Positions 18,314-26,993 of a DNA stretch of 64,000 bases are shown here, in pieces. The stretch comes from an uncultured Pseudomonadota bacterium (lineage in GTDB: Bacteria > Pseudomonadota > Gammaproteobacteria > Burkholderiales > SG8-39). The DNA lies in NCBI GenBank assembly GCA_903834835.1, contig CAILKO010000057.1:62001-126000 (forward strand), read 5' to 3'. Made by a program: the position numbers and the translations under genes. The first letter of the stretch is position 1. Each line of letters starts with the position of its first letter. The notes beneath the pieces are model-generated. The model saw only the letters and a program-made list of their open reading frames with translations, was not told where the DNA came from and searched no databases.

Positions 18314-18754
18314 TCAGGCGACGGGTGGCTCGGGCTCGAAGGGCGCCATGACGCGCCGTGTCCTGGCGCCGAGGGCTTCAAGCGCCTTTTCCATGCCGGG
18401 GACCGGCCGGACGCGGACATGCCGCTCTCCGAGTTCCACCACGAGGTGGTGTGTGCCGAGCAGGTAGGCGGCGCGCGCCAGCACTGCGGGTTCGCGCGCG
18501 CTGACTTGTACGAGATTCTCCGTTTCGGCAAGCACCTGGATCAATTCTCCGGTCACCGCCCGCAGCAGGTCGCCGGTGCGCAGGACTGTGCCCTCGGGCA
18601 GATCGATGCTGACGTCCTGGCCGGATGCGGTGCGCAGGCCGGCGGCGGGCTTCATGCGCTGCGCATAGGTAAGCCGCAGGGTGTCGACAACGCGCGTCGC
18701 ATCCGTGGCTTCGGGATCGCAGCGCTCGGTCAGGTGAAGGTGGGTATCTGTCAT
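18314..18754 (-). CDS. UreE-like metallochaperone domain protein
   Basis: A 146-residue protein that matches the UreE urease accessory family along its length. It has LTYAQRMKP, the N-terminal barrel segment VSIDLPEGTVLRTGDLL, the C-terminal block LARAAYLLGTHHLVVEL with the conserved His in the place of the usual LGNRH, and the tail MAPFEPE. UreE delivers nickel to urease. The His-rich tail of some UreE proteins is absent. No urease structural or accessory gene is present in this window. It is the last gene of a leftward LLM-MarR-UreE-like set (28-base gap to marR), so it may serve another metalloprotein. Confidence 0.72.
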   Translation of the reverse strand: MTDTHLHLTERCDPEATDATRVVDTLRLTYAQRMKPAAGLRTASGQDVSIDLPEGTVLRTGDLLRAVTGELIQVLAETENLVQVSAREPAVLARAAYLLGTHHLVVELGERHVRVRPVPGMEKALEALGARTRRVMAPFEPEPPVA

Positions 18755-18782
18755 GGTCGCAGGGGCTCCGGTCGGGCGGCAA

Positions 18783-19250
18783 TCATTCGCCCAGATTGGC
18801 GCGCATCCGCTTCAGCGTGTCGCGCAGAATCGTGACGTGCTTCGGCGGGATGTCTGCCAGCGCGACTTCTTCCACGCTGCGGCCCTTGGGGTGCAGCCGG
18901 GTGCGCAGTGCCCGGCCCTCGGGTGTGAGAAAAATGTGGATCGTGCGACGGTCGCTCTCGCTCGGTACTCGTTTCACATAGCCCGCCTTCACCATGCCGT
19001 TCACGATCGCGACCGTATTCGAGCCGACCCGGGCCGCCGCCTTGCTCAGGGAAGACTGGGTCATGCCATCCGTTTCCCAGAGTACGCGCAGGTAGGCCCA
19101 GTGCCGGTAGGAGACGCCGTGCGTGTTCAGGAACCGCTCCTGGATCGCACGGCGCAGTGCTTCATAAGTGAGACGCAGTTCGCGCGATATGAAGGGTTTG
19201 TTCGGGAACTGCGCGGGGCCGGTGACGATCGGCAGTTTGGCTCGGGTCAT
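18783..19250 (-). CDS. MarR family transcriptional regulator
   Basis: A 155-residue winged-helix protein starting at the ATG at 19250. The recognition region is MTQSSLSKAAARVGSNTVAI, and the wing is VPSESDRRTIHIFLTPEG, a classic MarR signature. MarR proteins bind 16-20 bp palindromes as dimers and usually respond to aromatic or lipophilic ligands. The gene lies 110 bases downstream of the LLM gene in the same direction. The palindrome at 20506-20525 in front of that operon is the natural candidate for its operator, and three more copies elsewhere could make a small regulon. Confidence 0.85.
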   Translation of the reverse strand: MTRAKLPIVTGPAQFPNKPFISRELRLTYEALRRAIQERFLNTHGVSYRHWAYLRVLWETDGMTQSSLSKAAARVGSNTVAIVNGMVKAGYVKRVPSESDRRTIHIFLTPEGRALRTRLHPKGRSVEEVALADIPPKHVTILRDTLKRMRANLGE

Positions 19251-19360
19251 TGCGAAAACGTGCTTCTTCCAGGTTCGAGTCGGGGTGGAGCGTGTTGCGG
19301 CGGAATCGCCGGTGCCATGGAGTTTACCCGCCGGGGTGGCGGGTATCACCTGCATCCGGA

Positions 19361-20425
19361 TCAGACGCCCGAGAGCACCTCGGCCCACTGCTCCAGGTGG
19401 CCGGAATTTCCGAAGCCCGCGTTGATGCCGAAATGGGTGTATCCCGCGTCCCTGAGCGCGCGCACGCGGTCGCGCAACTCGGCCTTGCCCGCAGTGAAGG
19501 TCATCATCCCGATCAATTCGGCATTGCACACGGGCGCCTCCTCGGGCCGCAGGTACATCAGATGCCCGCGGTGGTTGGAGAGGTAGCGCGCCTCGGCCGG
19601 CGTATAGGCCTCGTAGACCTGGCGGTAGCGCTCGATGATCGGCACAAGCGCCGGCGCGATCGGCCGGCCAAGGTCGCCGAATGCCTCGCGCTCGGCGAGG
19701 CTGTGCAGCGCGATCATCGCGGGCGGTCCCGCGATTTCGCGCACGCGCGGGCTGTCCAGCGTCTCGCCCTCCTGCATCACGCAGCCGGAGAGCAGCACGC
19801 TCGCCTGCAGGCTGGCGGCGTTGCGCCCCGCAGCGCGCCAGCTCTCGTGCATCGCCTCGATGCCAGCCTTGCCGTGGGCGACGTGCGCAGCGCTGTTGAT
19901 CCAGCCCGCGCCCAGGCGCGCCGTCAGCGCGCGGCCCTTGGGCCCGAAGGCGGAGATATGCAGTGGTATCGGGTCGCGCAGATTGATCGCGCCGATCTCC
20001 GGATCGAGAAAGCGGATGCGCTGGCGCTTTTCCTCGTTGTCCCATTCGAGCGTTTCGCCTGCGAGCAGACCGCAGACCACGCGGATGTATTCCTCCATCG
20101 CTGCGAGCTTTACCGGGCCCAGACCGATCGAACGCCGGGCCGTGAAGCCGGTCGAAATGCCGAAGTCGATCCGGCCGGGCGCAAGCGCGTTCAGGCTTGC
20201 CAGGGCACTCGCTGCAACCGGCGCGATCCGGTTCGATGGAATCAGCACGCCCGTCGCGAGCCGGATCTTCGACGTGTTCAGCGCGGCCGCCGTCATCGCG
20301 ACGAAGATCTCCGTGTTCAGCATCTGCGTGTCGTAGAACCAGGCGCGGCTGTAGCCGAGCGCCTCGGCGCGCTGCACCATCTTCCAGCTGTCCGCCAGCG
20401 GCGGTACGAAAATTCCAAAGTCCAT
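19361..20425 (-). CDS. LLM class flavin-dependent oxidoreductase
   Basis: A 354-residue luciferase-like protein. It opens DFGIFVPPLADSWKMVQRAE, then YSRAWFYDTQML, RLATGVLIPSNR, LAPGRIDFGISTGFTARR and PLHISAFGPKGRALTARLGAG. The fold would bind FMN or F420 and act as a monooxygenase or reductase. The ATG at 20425 is preceded by GGAGCAGGA. It is the first gene of the LLM-marR-UreE-like operon, and the palindrome at 20506-20525 overlaps its likely promoter, with a TACTAT -10 candidate at the leftward edge of the palindrome. Confidence 0.86.
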   Translation of the reverse strand: MDFGIFVPPLADSWKMVQRAEALGYSRAWFYDTQMLNTEIFVAMTAAALNTSKIRLATGVLIPSNRIAPVAASALASLNALAPGRIDFGISTGFTARRSIGLGPVKLAAMEEYIRVVCGLLAGETLEWDNEEKRQRIRFLDPEIGAINLRDPIPLHISAFGPKGRALTARLGAGWINSAAHVAHGKAGIEAMHESWRAAGRNAASLQASVLLSGCVMQEGETLDSPRVREIAGPPAMIALHSLAEREAFGDLGRPIAPALVPIIERYRQVYEAYTPAEARYLSNHRGHLMYLRPEEAPVCNAELIGMMTFTAGKAELRDRVRALRDAGYTHFGINAGFGNSGHLEQWAEVLSGV

Positions 20426-20505
20426 TCCTGCTCCAGGAGCGTGTGCGATTTCGCTGCATACTTTACTTCAGCCCGGGGGCAGGCGTCGCAGCCGTCAGGA
20501 AACAT

Positions 20506-20525
20506 ATAGTAACATAAATGTTACT
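20506..20525. promoter_or_regulatory. 20-bp palindrome, copy A of TAGTAAC-N6-GTTACTA
   Basis: TAGTAACAT-AA-ATGTTACTA has perfect 9-base arms. It lies in the divergent intergenic region between the LLM-marR operon and the 2OG-oxygenase gene, overlapping AT-rich promoter-like sequence on both strands. Copies with the same 7-base arms are at 42843 (B), 47760 (C) and 59941 (D, one arm mismatch). It is probably the MarR operator. With its right flank it matches copy D over about 50 bases. Confidence 0.7.
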
Positions 20526-20628
20526 AATAATTCAGCCGAGGCCATTTTTTCTTCCCTGGCCGCGCGGCGCTCCGGCCGTCGTACACTTTCGCGCGTATCC
20601 AGCGCAAAAACTCCCGAAAGGCCTGAAG

Positions 20629-21159
20629 GTGGAGCTCCGTCTGACGCCGCCCAGAATCATCGAAGACCTTGCACCTGCCGCGATACACGAGGCGGTCTGG
20701 AAGACCTGTACCGGCAAAGGCTGGTACTACGGCAATGTTTCGGTCAGCGAGCGACCCAACGTGCCGTTCTGGAAGATGGACCTTGACGAGGATGCGGCGA
20801 CCGCCGCGCTCTGGGGGTGCGCGAAACAGCGCTGCGAGGCGCTTGCGGGTGGCCCGCTGCGCGTGGTGAGGCAGTACGCGAACGGTCATACCTACGGCCA
20901 GGGCGGCAGCGCGCATCAGGACGATGGGCGCCCTGGGACCTGGACCTTGCTCTACTATCCCATGCAGCACTGGCAGCCGGAATGGGAGGGCGAGACAGTC
21001 TGGGTAAACCGGAAAGGCGACCTCGCTTCCGTGGTGCGGCCGGTACCGAATCGCGGAGTGTTCTTTGATTCGCGCATCCCGCACTACGGGCGTGCCCCGA
21101 GCCGGATCTGTGCGGCGCTGCGGGTCACGATTGCGTTCAAGCTGGAGTCGGCCGGCTAG
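20629..21159 (+). CDS. 2-oxoglutarate/Fe(II)-dependent oxygenase (prolyl-4-hydroxylase-like)
   Basis: A 176-residue protein when started at the GTG at 20629, which has GAAAGG about 8 bases upstream. An in-frame ATG at 20518 lies inside the palindrome and would add 37 unconserved residues. The double-stranded beta-helix motif is visible: SAHQDDG gives the H-x-D pair, RIPHYGRAP the distal His, and ALRVTIAFK the 2-oxoglutarate-binding Arg. The family hydroxylates protein or small-molecule substrates; the target is unknown. It is divergent from the LLM-marR operon. Confidence 0.75.
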   Translation: MELRLTPPRIIEDLAPAAIHEAVWKTCTGKGWYYGNVSVSERPNVPFWKMDLDEDAATAALWGCAKQRCEALAGGPLRVVRQYANGHTYGQGGSAHQDDGRPGTWTLLYYPMQHWQPEWEGETVWVNRKGDLASVVRPVPNRGVFFDSRIPHYGRAPSRICAALRVTIAFKLESAG

Positions 21160-21251
21160 GCGGGCAAGCAGGGTGCAGGCAGGGCGGACGCGCGTTCAAA
21201 AGACGAGCCGTTCGGCGGACTTTCTGTTGTGGGTCATGAGGAGGAGAGGAC

Positions 21252-22229
21252 ATGAAACTGAGAACACTGGTAGCTGGTGCGGTCGCGTTTCCATTGGGTA
21301 TGGGTCTGTTGGCGTGCGCACAGGCGCAGGAATTTCCGGCGCGTCCACTCAGGATACTGGTCGGCTATCCCCCGGGCGGTGTGCCGGACGTCGTCGCGCG
21401 CTACGTCGGCGGGCAGATGGCGCCGCTGCTCGGGCAGGCCGTCAACGTCGAGAACAAGCCCGGCGCCGGCGGACTCCTCGCGGCCCAGGAGGTGATCAAG
21501 TCCGCGCCCGACGGCTATACCTTCCTGATGGCGTCCGCCACCGACTGGGGCATCATGCCTGCGCTGCGGCCGGGCATTTACGATCCGGTGAGCGCTTTCA
21601 CGCCGCTCTGCGGGGTTGGGTTCAATGCGCTGATGCTTTCCGTGAAGGGCGACTTTCCGGCAAAGAACTTTCAGGAGTTCGTTGCAATGGCGAAGGCGAA
21701 GCCGGGCAGCCTGCGCTATGCCTCGGGCGGCACGGCGGGATTTCATCACCTGTACATGGAAAGTCTCAAGGCTGCGCTTGGCATCGACCTCGTGCATATT
21801 CCGTACAAGGGCGGGCCGGCGATGAGCCAGGCACTTGCGGCGGGCGATGTGGAAGTCACTGCCGTTGCGTTGATCACTTCCGGTCCGCTGGTGCGCGCAG
21901 GCAAGCTGCGCTACATCGCGATCAGCACCGCTGAGCGCTCGCCGCTCGCACCGACCGTGCCGTCGATGCGCGAGGTCGGTGTCCCGGATCTGCACTTTGC
22001 GGCCACCATCGGATTCGTCGGTCCGGCGGGCCTGCCGAAGCCGGTGCTGGACCGGCTCGCAGGGAGCTGTGCGAAAGTGGCCCAGACAGCGGAGTTCAAT
22101 ACGCGGGCGGCCGAGTCTTTCGGTATGGATCCGGCCTATCGCAATCCGGCGGAACTGGCGGAAATCATCCGTGCCGATATTCCTCGCTATGCCCGCGCGG
22201 TGAAGATTTCCGGCGCCAAGCTCGACTGA
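21252..22229 (+). CDS. Bug/TctC-type periplasmic substrate-binding protein
   Basis: A 325-residue exported receptor. The signal peptide runs to about the AQAQ site, then FPARPLRILVGYPPGG, VENKPGAGGLLAAQ and SAPDGYTFL, all typical of the Bug family. The ATG has GAGGAGAGG upstream. It is followed after 10 bases by an alpha/beta hydrolase and then by a ThDP enzyme and a RidA-like protein on the same strand. These probably form a transport-and-catabolism operon. No membrane permease genes accompany it. Confidence 0.9.
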   Translation: MKLRTLVAGAVAFPLGMGLLACAQAQEFPARPLRILVGYPPGGVPDVVARYVGGQMAPLLGQAVNVENKPGAGGLLAAQEVIKSAPDGYTFLMASATDWGIMPALRPGIYDPVSAFTPLCGVGFNALMLSVKGDFPAKNFQEFVAMAKAKPGSLRYASGGTAGFHHLYMESLKAALGIDLVHIPYKGGPAMSQALAAGDVEVTAVALITSGPLVRAGKLRYIAISTAERSPLAPTVPSMREVGVPDLHFAATIGFVGPAGLPKPVLDRLAGSCAKVAQTAEFNTRAAESFGMDPAYRNPAELAEIIRADIPRYARAVKISGAKLD

Positions 22230-22239
22230 GCACGCGATC

Positions 22240-23160
22240 GTGATTTCACCGGTGCGCTATCGCAGCGGATTCGTGCGGGATCCATCCACGTACTACGAGC
22301 TGCTGGAGCCGGTCGCGCCGACGGGCAAACCGCCGGTGATGATGGTGACCGGCGGCACGCAGAGCGGCGCCAGTTATCTGGTGACGCCGGACGGACGACC
22401 CGGCTGGGCGCACACGTTCGTGGCGCGGGGCCACCCGGTGCTGCTCTGCGACTGGCCGGGAGTCGGCCGTAGCGGTGACCTTCCGCCGGAGGCGGTAGGC
22501 GGCGACACGGTCGTGCGCGGGCTCGCACGTGTGATGCGCGAGATCGACGGGCCGCTTGTGCTGCTGACCCATTCGATGTCGGGCGCATACGGCTGGAAGC
22601 TGCTGGAGCTGGAAGCGGAACGCCTGCTGGGACTCGTCGGCGTAGCCCCGGCGCCGCCCGGAAACATGGGTGTCGAGCTCGGGCGCCTGGTGAGCGAAAC
22701 GGCACTGCGCAAAGTGGTTGCGATGCCGGCAGGCACCACGACGATCGAGCTCGACGGCGTCATGCGCATGAGTCTGGAGTTTGCGCGGGCCAAGAAGATC
22801 GGCAGCGGCACGCGCTTCCCCGGCGGCACGGCATTCGAGGCGCACTATGAATCGCTGCAGGGCGTCGGCGGGCGCCTGACCTGGGAGCGCACCAATATCG
22901 GCGGGATCCAGTTGCGTGTGGAGGACACGACACGCCTGCGTGGCAAGCGGGTCGCAGTGCTGACGGGTACCAACGATACCGACCATCCGAAGGCGCTGGA
23001 TGCCGAGGTGGTGGCCTGGCTGAATGCCCAGGGTGCGCTCGCGGATTTCCTCTACCTTGGCGAACTCGGCATCCACGGCAATGGTCACCTGCCCATGCAC
23101 GAGACGAACAGCGATGAAATCGCGCATCGGATCATGGACTGGATCGATGCGCTGCAATGA
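22240..23160 (+). CDS. Alpha/beta hydrolase
   Basis: A 306-residue protein from a GTG at 22240. The nucleophile elbow is LLTHSMSGAYGW (Ser in H-S-M-S-G). The oxyanion region is near MMVTGGTQSGASYL, and a late IHGNGHLPMHE carries the catalytic His. The broad alpha/beta-hydrolase fold gives ester, lactone or C-C hydrolase activity. It follows the tctC gene by 10 bases and precedes the ThDP enzyme by 81 bases. Confidence 0.8.
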   Translation: MISPVRYRSGFVRDPSTYYELLEPVAPTGKPPVMMVTGGTQSGASYLVTPDGRPGWAHTFVARGHPVLLCDWPGVGRSGDLPPEAVGGDTVVRGLARVMREIDGPLVLLTHSMSGAYGWKLLELEAERLLGLVGVAPAPPGNMGVELGRLVSETALRKVVAMPAGTTTIELDGVMRMSLEFARAKKIGSGTRFPGGTAFEAHYESLQGVGGRLTWERTNIGGIQLRVEDTTRLRGKRVAVLTGTNDTDHPKALDAEVVAWLNAQGALADFLYLGELGIHGNGHLPMHETNSDEIAHRIMDWIDALQ

Positions 23161-23241
23161 GGTACCGCAACGAGGCACCGTAAGGAGGCACACAGGGGCG
23201 GCGTTAAACTGCTGCGTTCCTAACCCACATTACGTCCGGTC

Positions 23242-24978
23242 ATGACGCTCCCCCCGCTTTCCGAGAATTCCGCTGCCGCGATCATCGCGCGTTTTCTGAA
23301 GCGGCGCGGTGTGCGCCGCGTGTTCGCGCTGTGCGGCGGGCACATCATGCCGATCTGGATGCGCATCATCGAGGAGGGGATCCCGATCATCGATGTGCGC
23401 GACGAGCGTGCCGCGGTGTACATGGCGCATGCCCAGGCGGAGCTGACCGGCGAGCTGGGCGTGGCCCTCGTCACGGCCGGTCCGGGCATCACCAACGCAA
23501 TGACCGGGATCGCGAATGCGCATGTTGCGAAAGCGCCGGTGCTGATTCTGTCCGGCACGCCGCCACGGCCGCAGGAAAACCGGGGCGCGCTGCAGGATCT
23601 GGATCACTGCCAGTTCGTCCGCCCGCTGACGCGCTATGCGCGCACGGTGCGCGAGCCGGCGCTCGTGCTGCAGGAGCTGGACGAAGCCGTGTCGCGCGCG
23701 CTGGGCGAGGGTGGCGAACCCGGGCCGGTGTACCTGGACTTCCCGGTGGATACGCTGCGTGGTATCGCGCCGCCGGCGGTGCAGCTCGCCGAGCATTACG
23801 AACCGCGACCGCTGCCGGCCGCGCAGCCGGAGTCCGCACGCGCGGCTGCGGCCGCTGAACTCCTCTGGTCGGCGAAGAAGCCGCTTGTGATCACCGGTCG
23901 CGGCGCGCGCGGCGCGGGGCGTGAAGTCACGGCGCTGCTGGATGCGCTGGGCGCGGCCTACCTCGACACCGGCGAGAGCCGCGGACTCGTCGCGATGGAT
24001 CATCCCTCGGTCGTGGGGGCGATGCGCGGTGCGGTCATGGGGCAGGCCGACTGCGTGCTGACGATCGGCCGCAGGCTGGATTTTCAACTGGGTTACGGCT
24101 CGCCTGCGGTGTTTCCGGAGGCGCGTTTCATCCGCATTGCGAATACCGCGGCTGAACTGCGCGACAACCGGCGCGGTGCGGTGGAACTGCTCGCCGATCC
24201 GGCAGCCGCACTCGCCGCCATCGTGGATGCTGCCGGTGCGCGCAAGCCCGCCTCGGATCGCGCCTGGCTGCAGGCCCTGCGCGCGAAACACGAGGCGCGG
24301 GTGGCGAAGCTCGCGCGCGACATGGCTGCGGCGCCTGACGGACCGGACGGCTATCCGCATCCGAATCGCGTGCTCGCGGCGATCCGCGAGCGCCTCCCCG
24401 AGGATTCCGTCGTCGTCGCCGACGGCGGCGACTTCCTGTCCTTTGCGCGGGTCGGCGTGCCGGCATCGCGTTACCTGGACCCCGGGTCCCTCGGCTGCAT
24501 CGGCGTGGGCACGCCATTCGGGATCTCCGCGGCGCTCGCGTTTCCGGGCAAGCCGGTCGTGGTGCTGACCGGCGATGGCGCCTTCGGCTTCAATGCGATG
24601 GAAATCGATACCGCGGCGCGTCACCGGGTGCCGCTGCTCATCGTGGTGGCCAACAACGGCGCCTGGCAGATCGAGGTGCGCGATCAGCAGGATTCCTATG
24701 GCCGCGTCGCGGGCACCTATCTGCAACGCGCGGACTACGCCGCGATGGCGCGCGGCTTCGGTCTGCACGCCGAGCGCGTGGAGAAGACCGCGGATCTCGA
24801 TGCGGCGGTCGCGCGCGCCTTCGAGGCGGTGGCAGCGGGACGGCCGGCGCTGCTGGACGTGCTGGTGACCGAGGACGCGCCTTCCTCCGACAGCCTGTCC
24901 GGACTCGCATGGGTACCGGACCTGCAGCCGCTGGCCGCCTGGGACGAGGCGGAGCGACGCTGGCGCGCGGGAAACTGA
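23242..24978 (+). CDS. Thiamine-diphosphate-binding enzyme (acetolactate synthase large subunit-like)
   Basis: A 578-residue ThDP enzyme with the three expected domains. The PYR domain has RDERAAVYMAHAQAELTG (catalytic Glu) and TAGPGITNAMTGIANAH. The central domain follows around residue 200. The PP domain has GDGAFGFNAMEIDTAA running to VVANNGAWQIE, the GDG-to-NN diphosphate and metal motif. Such proteins include acetolactate synthase, benzoylformate decarboxylase and oxalyl-CoA decarboxylase. Without an ilvN neighbour, a catabolic decarboxylase or carboligase role is more likely than branched-chain amino-acid synthesis. Confidence 0.86.
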   Translation: MTLPPLSENSAAAIIARFLKRRGVRRVFALCGGHIMPIWMRIIEEGIPIIDVRDERAAVYMAHAQAELTGELGVALVTAGPGITNAMTGIANAHVAKAPVLILSGTPPRPQENRGALQDLDHCQFVRPLTRYARTVREPALVLQELDEAVSRALGEGGEPGPVYLDFPVDTLRGIAPPAVQLAEHYEPRPLPAAQPESARAAAAAELLWSAKKPLVITGRGARGAGREVTALLDALGAAYLDTGESRGLVAMDHPSVVGAMRGAVMGQADCVLTIGRRLDFQLGYGSPAVFPEARFIRIANTAAELRDNRRGAVELLADPAAALAAIVDAAGARKPASDRAWLQALRAKHEARVAKLARDMAAAPDGPDGYPHPNRVLAAIRERLPEDSVVVADGGDFLSFARVGVPASRYLDPGSLGCIGVGTPFGISAALAFPGKPVVVLTGDGAFGFNAMEIDTAARHRVPLLIVVANNGAWQIEVRDQQDSYGRVAGTYLQRADYAAMARGFGLHAERVEKTADLDAAVARAFEAVAAGRPALLDVLVTEDAPSSDSLSGLAWVPDLQPLAAWDEAERRWRAGN

Positions 24979-25006
24979 ATCCTCACGACACACAGGAGCG
25001 AAGCCC

Positions 25007-25408
25007 ATGACCCAGGAATCCGCGGCGAGCCGCGAACATGTCGCAACCGAAGCATCGAAGGCGCACGGCTATTCGCGCGCGGTGGTCACGCAGGGCGGAC
25101 GGACGGTCTACCTGTGTGGCGAGACCGGACTCGAGGATGCGGCGGGCAGATCGCTGAAAGGCGATTTCGAGGCGCAGACGCGCGAGGTCTTCCGCCGCAT
25201 CGACGGCACGCTGCGCAGTCTGGGCGGCAGCGTGCGCGACATGACCACGATGACGGTCTTCATCACCGATCCCCGGAACGGCGATGCCTTCCGCAGCATC
25301 CGCATCGCGACCTTCGGCGACAACTATCCGGCGAGCGCGCTCATCGTGGCGGCCGGTTTCGGCCACCCGGACGTGCTGGTGGAGATCCAGGGCGTTGCGG
25401 TGATCTAG
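25007..25408 (+). CDS. RidA/YjgF family protein lacking the usual catalytic Arg
   Basis: A 133-residue RidA-like protein starting at an ATG after AGGAGCG. It has YLCGETGLEDAAG, FRRIDGTLRSLGGSVRDM, TVFITDPRN and a VEIQGVAVI tail. RidA deaminates reactive enamines and imines. In archetypal RidA the active Arg is in a PARS-type motif before the last strand; here that stretch reads YPASALIVAAGF, so the Arg is missing and another function within the Rid superfamily is more likely. It follows the ThDP enzyme by 28 bases. Confidence 0.82.
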   Translation: MTQESAASREHVATEASKAHGYSRAVVTQGGRTVYLCGETGLEDAAGRSLKGDFEAQTREVFRRIDGTLRSLGGSVRDMTTMTVFITDPRNGDAFRSIRIATFGDNYPASALIVAAGFGHPDVLVEIQGVAVI

Positions 25409-25424
25409 CCTCGCCCGGGGCTGC

Positions 25425-25949
25425 TCATCCGCCCGGCTTGTAATCCGGGGCGATTTCCTTCTGCTCGGTCCACTTGCCGACCTCGTCCATCAGCGGCAGG
25501 TAGATGAACGCGATCCACACCGCTTCCCGGCCGGGGTGCTTGTTGTAGTGCTTGTGCACGCAGCCCTCGGGCTTCATCGGCAGGAGCAGGATGTCCCCCG
25601 CTTGCCACTCCTTCTTCACCCCGTCGACTTCCGTATAACCCTCGCCCTCGATCACGTAGATCACGAGGCCGCCCTGATGGCGGTGCGCGCCGGAGTGGGT
25701 CTTGATGTCGTGCTTGAACACGTGCCAGTCGCGCAGCACGCCGAGGCAGGCGTCGTCGGTGTCGCGGTTGATGAAGTATTTCAGCCGCCCCTGGCGCGTC
25801 TGCTCCCAGTCGCAATCCTCGTCGCGGATCACGATGCGGCGCATGAAGGCGCGCTCGCGCCAGTCCTCGCCCGCCTTCATGGTGCGCTCGAACAGGCTGG
25901 CCTGAACCGGACCGCGCTCCCTGACCCGGGTTTTCGTGATGTCTGCCAT
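25425..25949 (-). CDS. Cupin domain protein
   Basis: A 174-residue cupin. The metal-site stretch is THSGAHRHQGGLVIYVIEGEG with several His residues, followed by the second motif GDILLLPMKPEGCVHKHYN. The N-terminal 60 residues are basic and unlike any domain I can name. Its stop is 16 bases from that of the convergent RidA-like gene. It lies 78 bases downstream of an SDR gene on the same strand, so the two may be co-expressed. Confidence 0.75.
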   Translation of the reverse strand: MADITKTRVRERGPVQASLFERTMKAGEDWRERAFMRRIVIRDEDCDWEQTRQGRLKYFINRDTDDACLGVLRDWHVFKHDIKTHSGAHRHQGGLVIYVIEGEGYTEVDGVKKEWQAGDILLLPMKPEGCVHKHYNKHPGREAVWIAFIYLPLMDEVGKWTEQKEIAPDYKPGG

Positions 25950-26027
25950 GTGCTGCTCCTTCGTGCTTCGTGTGGAATCGTGTTGATGCGCCTGACGATG
26001 CCGCCGCCGGCGCGCCTGCCTTGTCCT

Positions 26028-26825
26028 TCAGGTCTTCGCGACCGGGGGCAGCCAGTCCAGTCCGCCGCCGTCCACCGTCAGTGTGGTGCCGGTCATGTAG
26101 GACGCGGCGTCCGAGCACAGGAAGGCCACCGCACGGCCGATGTCCTCTGGCTGGCAGAGTCTCCCGTAGGGGGCGATCCGGTAGGCTTCCTCCAGATTTT
26201 TCAGCCCGCGGCGCTGAACCACCTTCTCGCCCATCTCGGTCTCGATCAATCCCGGCCGGATGATGTTGGCGCGGATGCCGTGCCTGACCTCCTCCTTCGA
26301 GTAGGTGATCGCCAGGGCCTCGAGTGCGCCCTTGGATGCACCGTAGGGCATGCGCAGCGCGGGCAGTTTGATCGCGCTGATCGAGGATATGAACACGGCA
26401 TCGCCGCGACCCGCGCGGCGCAGGTGCGGGGTCGCCGCTTTCACCGAGTACAGCGCCCCGTAGAAGTTCGCATCCATGACCTGGCGCATCTGATCGAGAT
26501 CCATCTCTGCGGTGCTCATCGCCGGAATATTCACGCCGGCGTTGCTGACGAGAATGTCGAGCTTGCCGAAGTCCGCGGCAATGCGATCGACCATGTCGCG
26601 CACCGGTGCGTAGGCGGCGCCGATGTCGCAGGCGTAGATCCGCGCCTGGCCGCCTGCGGTCTCGATGCCGACGCGCGTCTTCTCCGCGGAGGCCTGATCC
26701 GCGCGATAGTTGATCGCCACCGCGCAGCCTTGTTGCGCCAGCACGCGCGAGATGCCCGCCCCGATGCCCCGATTGCCGCCCGTGACGAGCGCCACCCGTC
26801 CCGCGAGCGTCGTGTGCTGTGCCAT
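26028..26825 (-). CDS. SDR family oxidoreductase
   Basis: A 265-residue SDR from the ATG at 26825, with AGGAGG upstream. It has TGGNRGIGAG, VSNAGVNIPA, FISSISAIKLPALRMPYGASKG (Ser, Tyr, Lys) and RPGLIETEMGEKV. It ends TGTTLTVDGGG. The long open frame that continues upstream is antisense to the CoA-transferase gene and is not part of this protein. It is divergent from the CoA transferase. Confidence 0.87.
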   Translation of the reverse strand: MAQHTTLAGRVALVTGGNRGIGAGISRVLAQQGCAVAINYRADQASAEKTRVGIETAGGQARIYACDIGAAYAPVRDMVDRIAADFGKLDILVSNAGVNIPAMSTAEMDLDQMRQVMDANFYGALYSVKAATPHLRRAGRGDAVFISSISAIKLPALRMPYGASKGALEALAITYSKEEVRHGIRANIIRPGLIETEMGEKVVQRRGLKNLEEAYRIAPYGRLCQPEDIGRAVAFLCSDAASYMTGTTLTVDGGGLDWLPPVAKT

Positions 26826-26993
26826 GCTGCCTCCTCCTGAAGGGTGCCGCCGCACTATAGAGCAAGCGCATGCGACTGGCGAGGCGCGCATCCTTGGCGG
26901 CCGCACGCGGTAAGATTCGCTCCCCGGAGGCGGCAGGAGGATGACGCCTCGCGGAACCGCACTCCCCGATACGACACTACGCGAGACCCTAGC

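Noticed and set aside
18314-18754. Evidence for a urease cluster
   Set aside because: Only a UreE-like gene is present; no ureA, B, C, D, F or G was found in any frame.
20518-20628. Upstream ATG start for the 2OG-oxygenase gene
   Set aside because: It lies inside the palindrome, has no ribosome site, and gives an unconserved hydrophobic extension; the GTG at 20629 is better.
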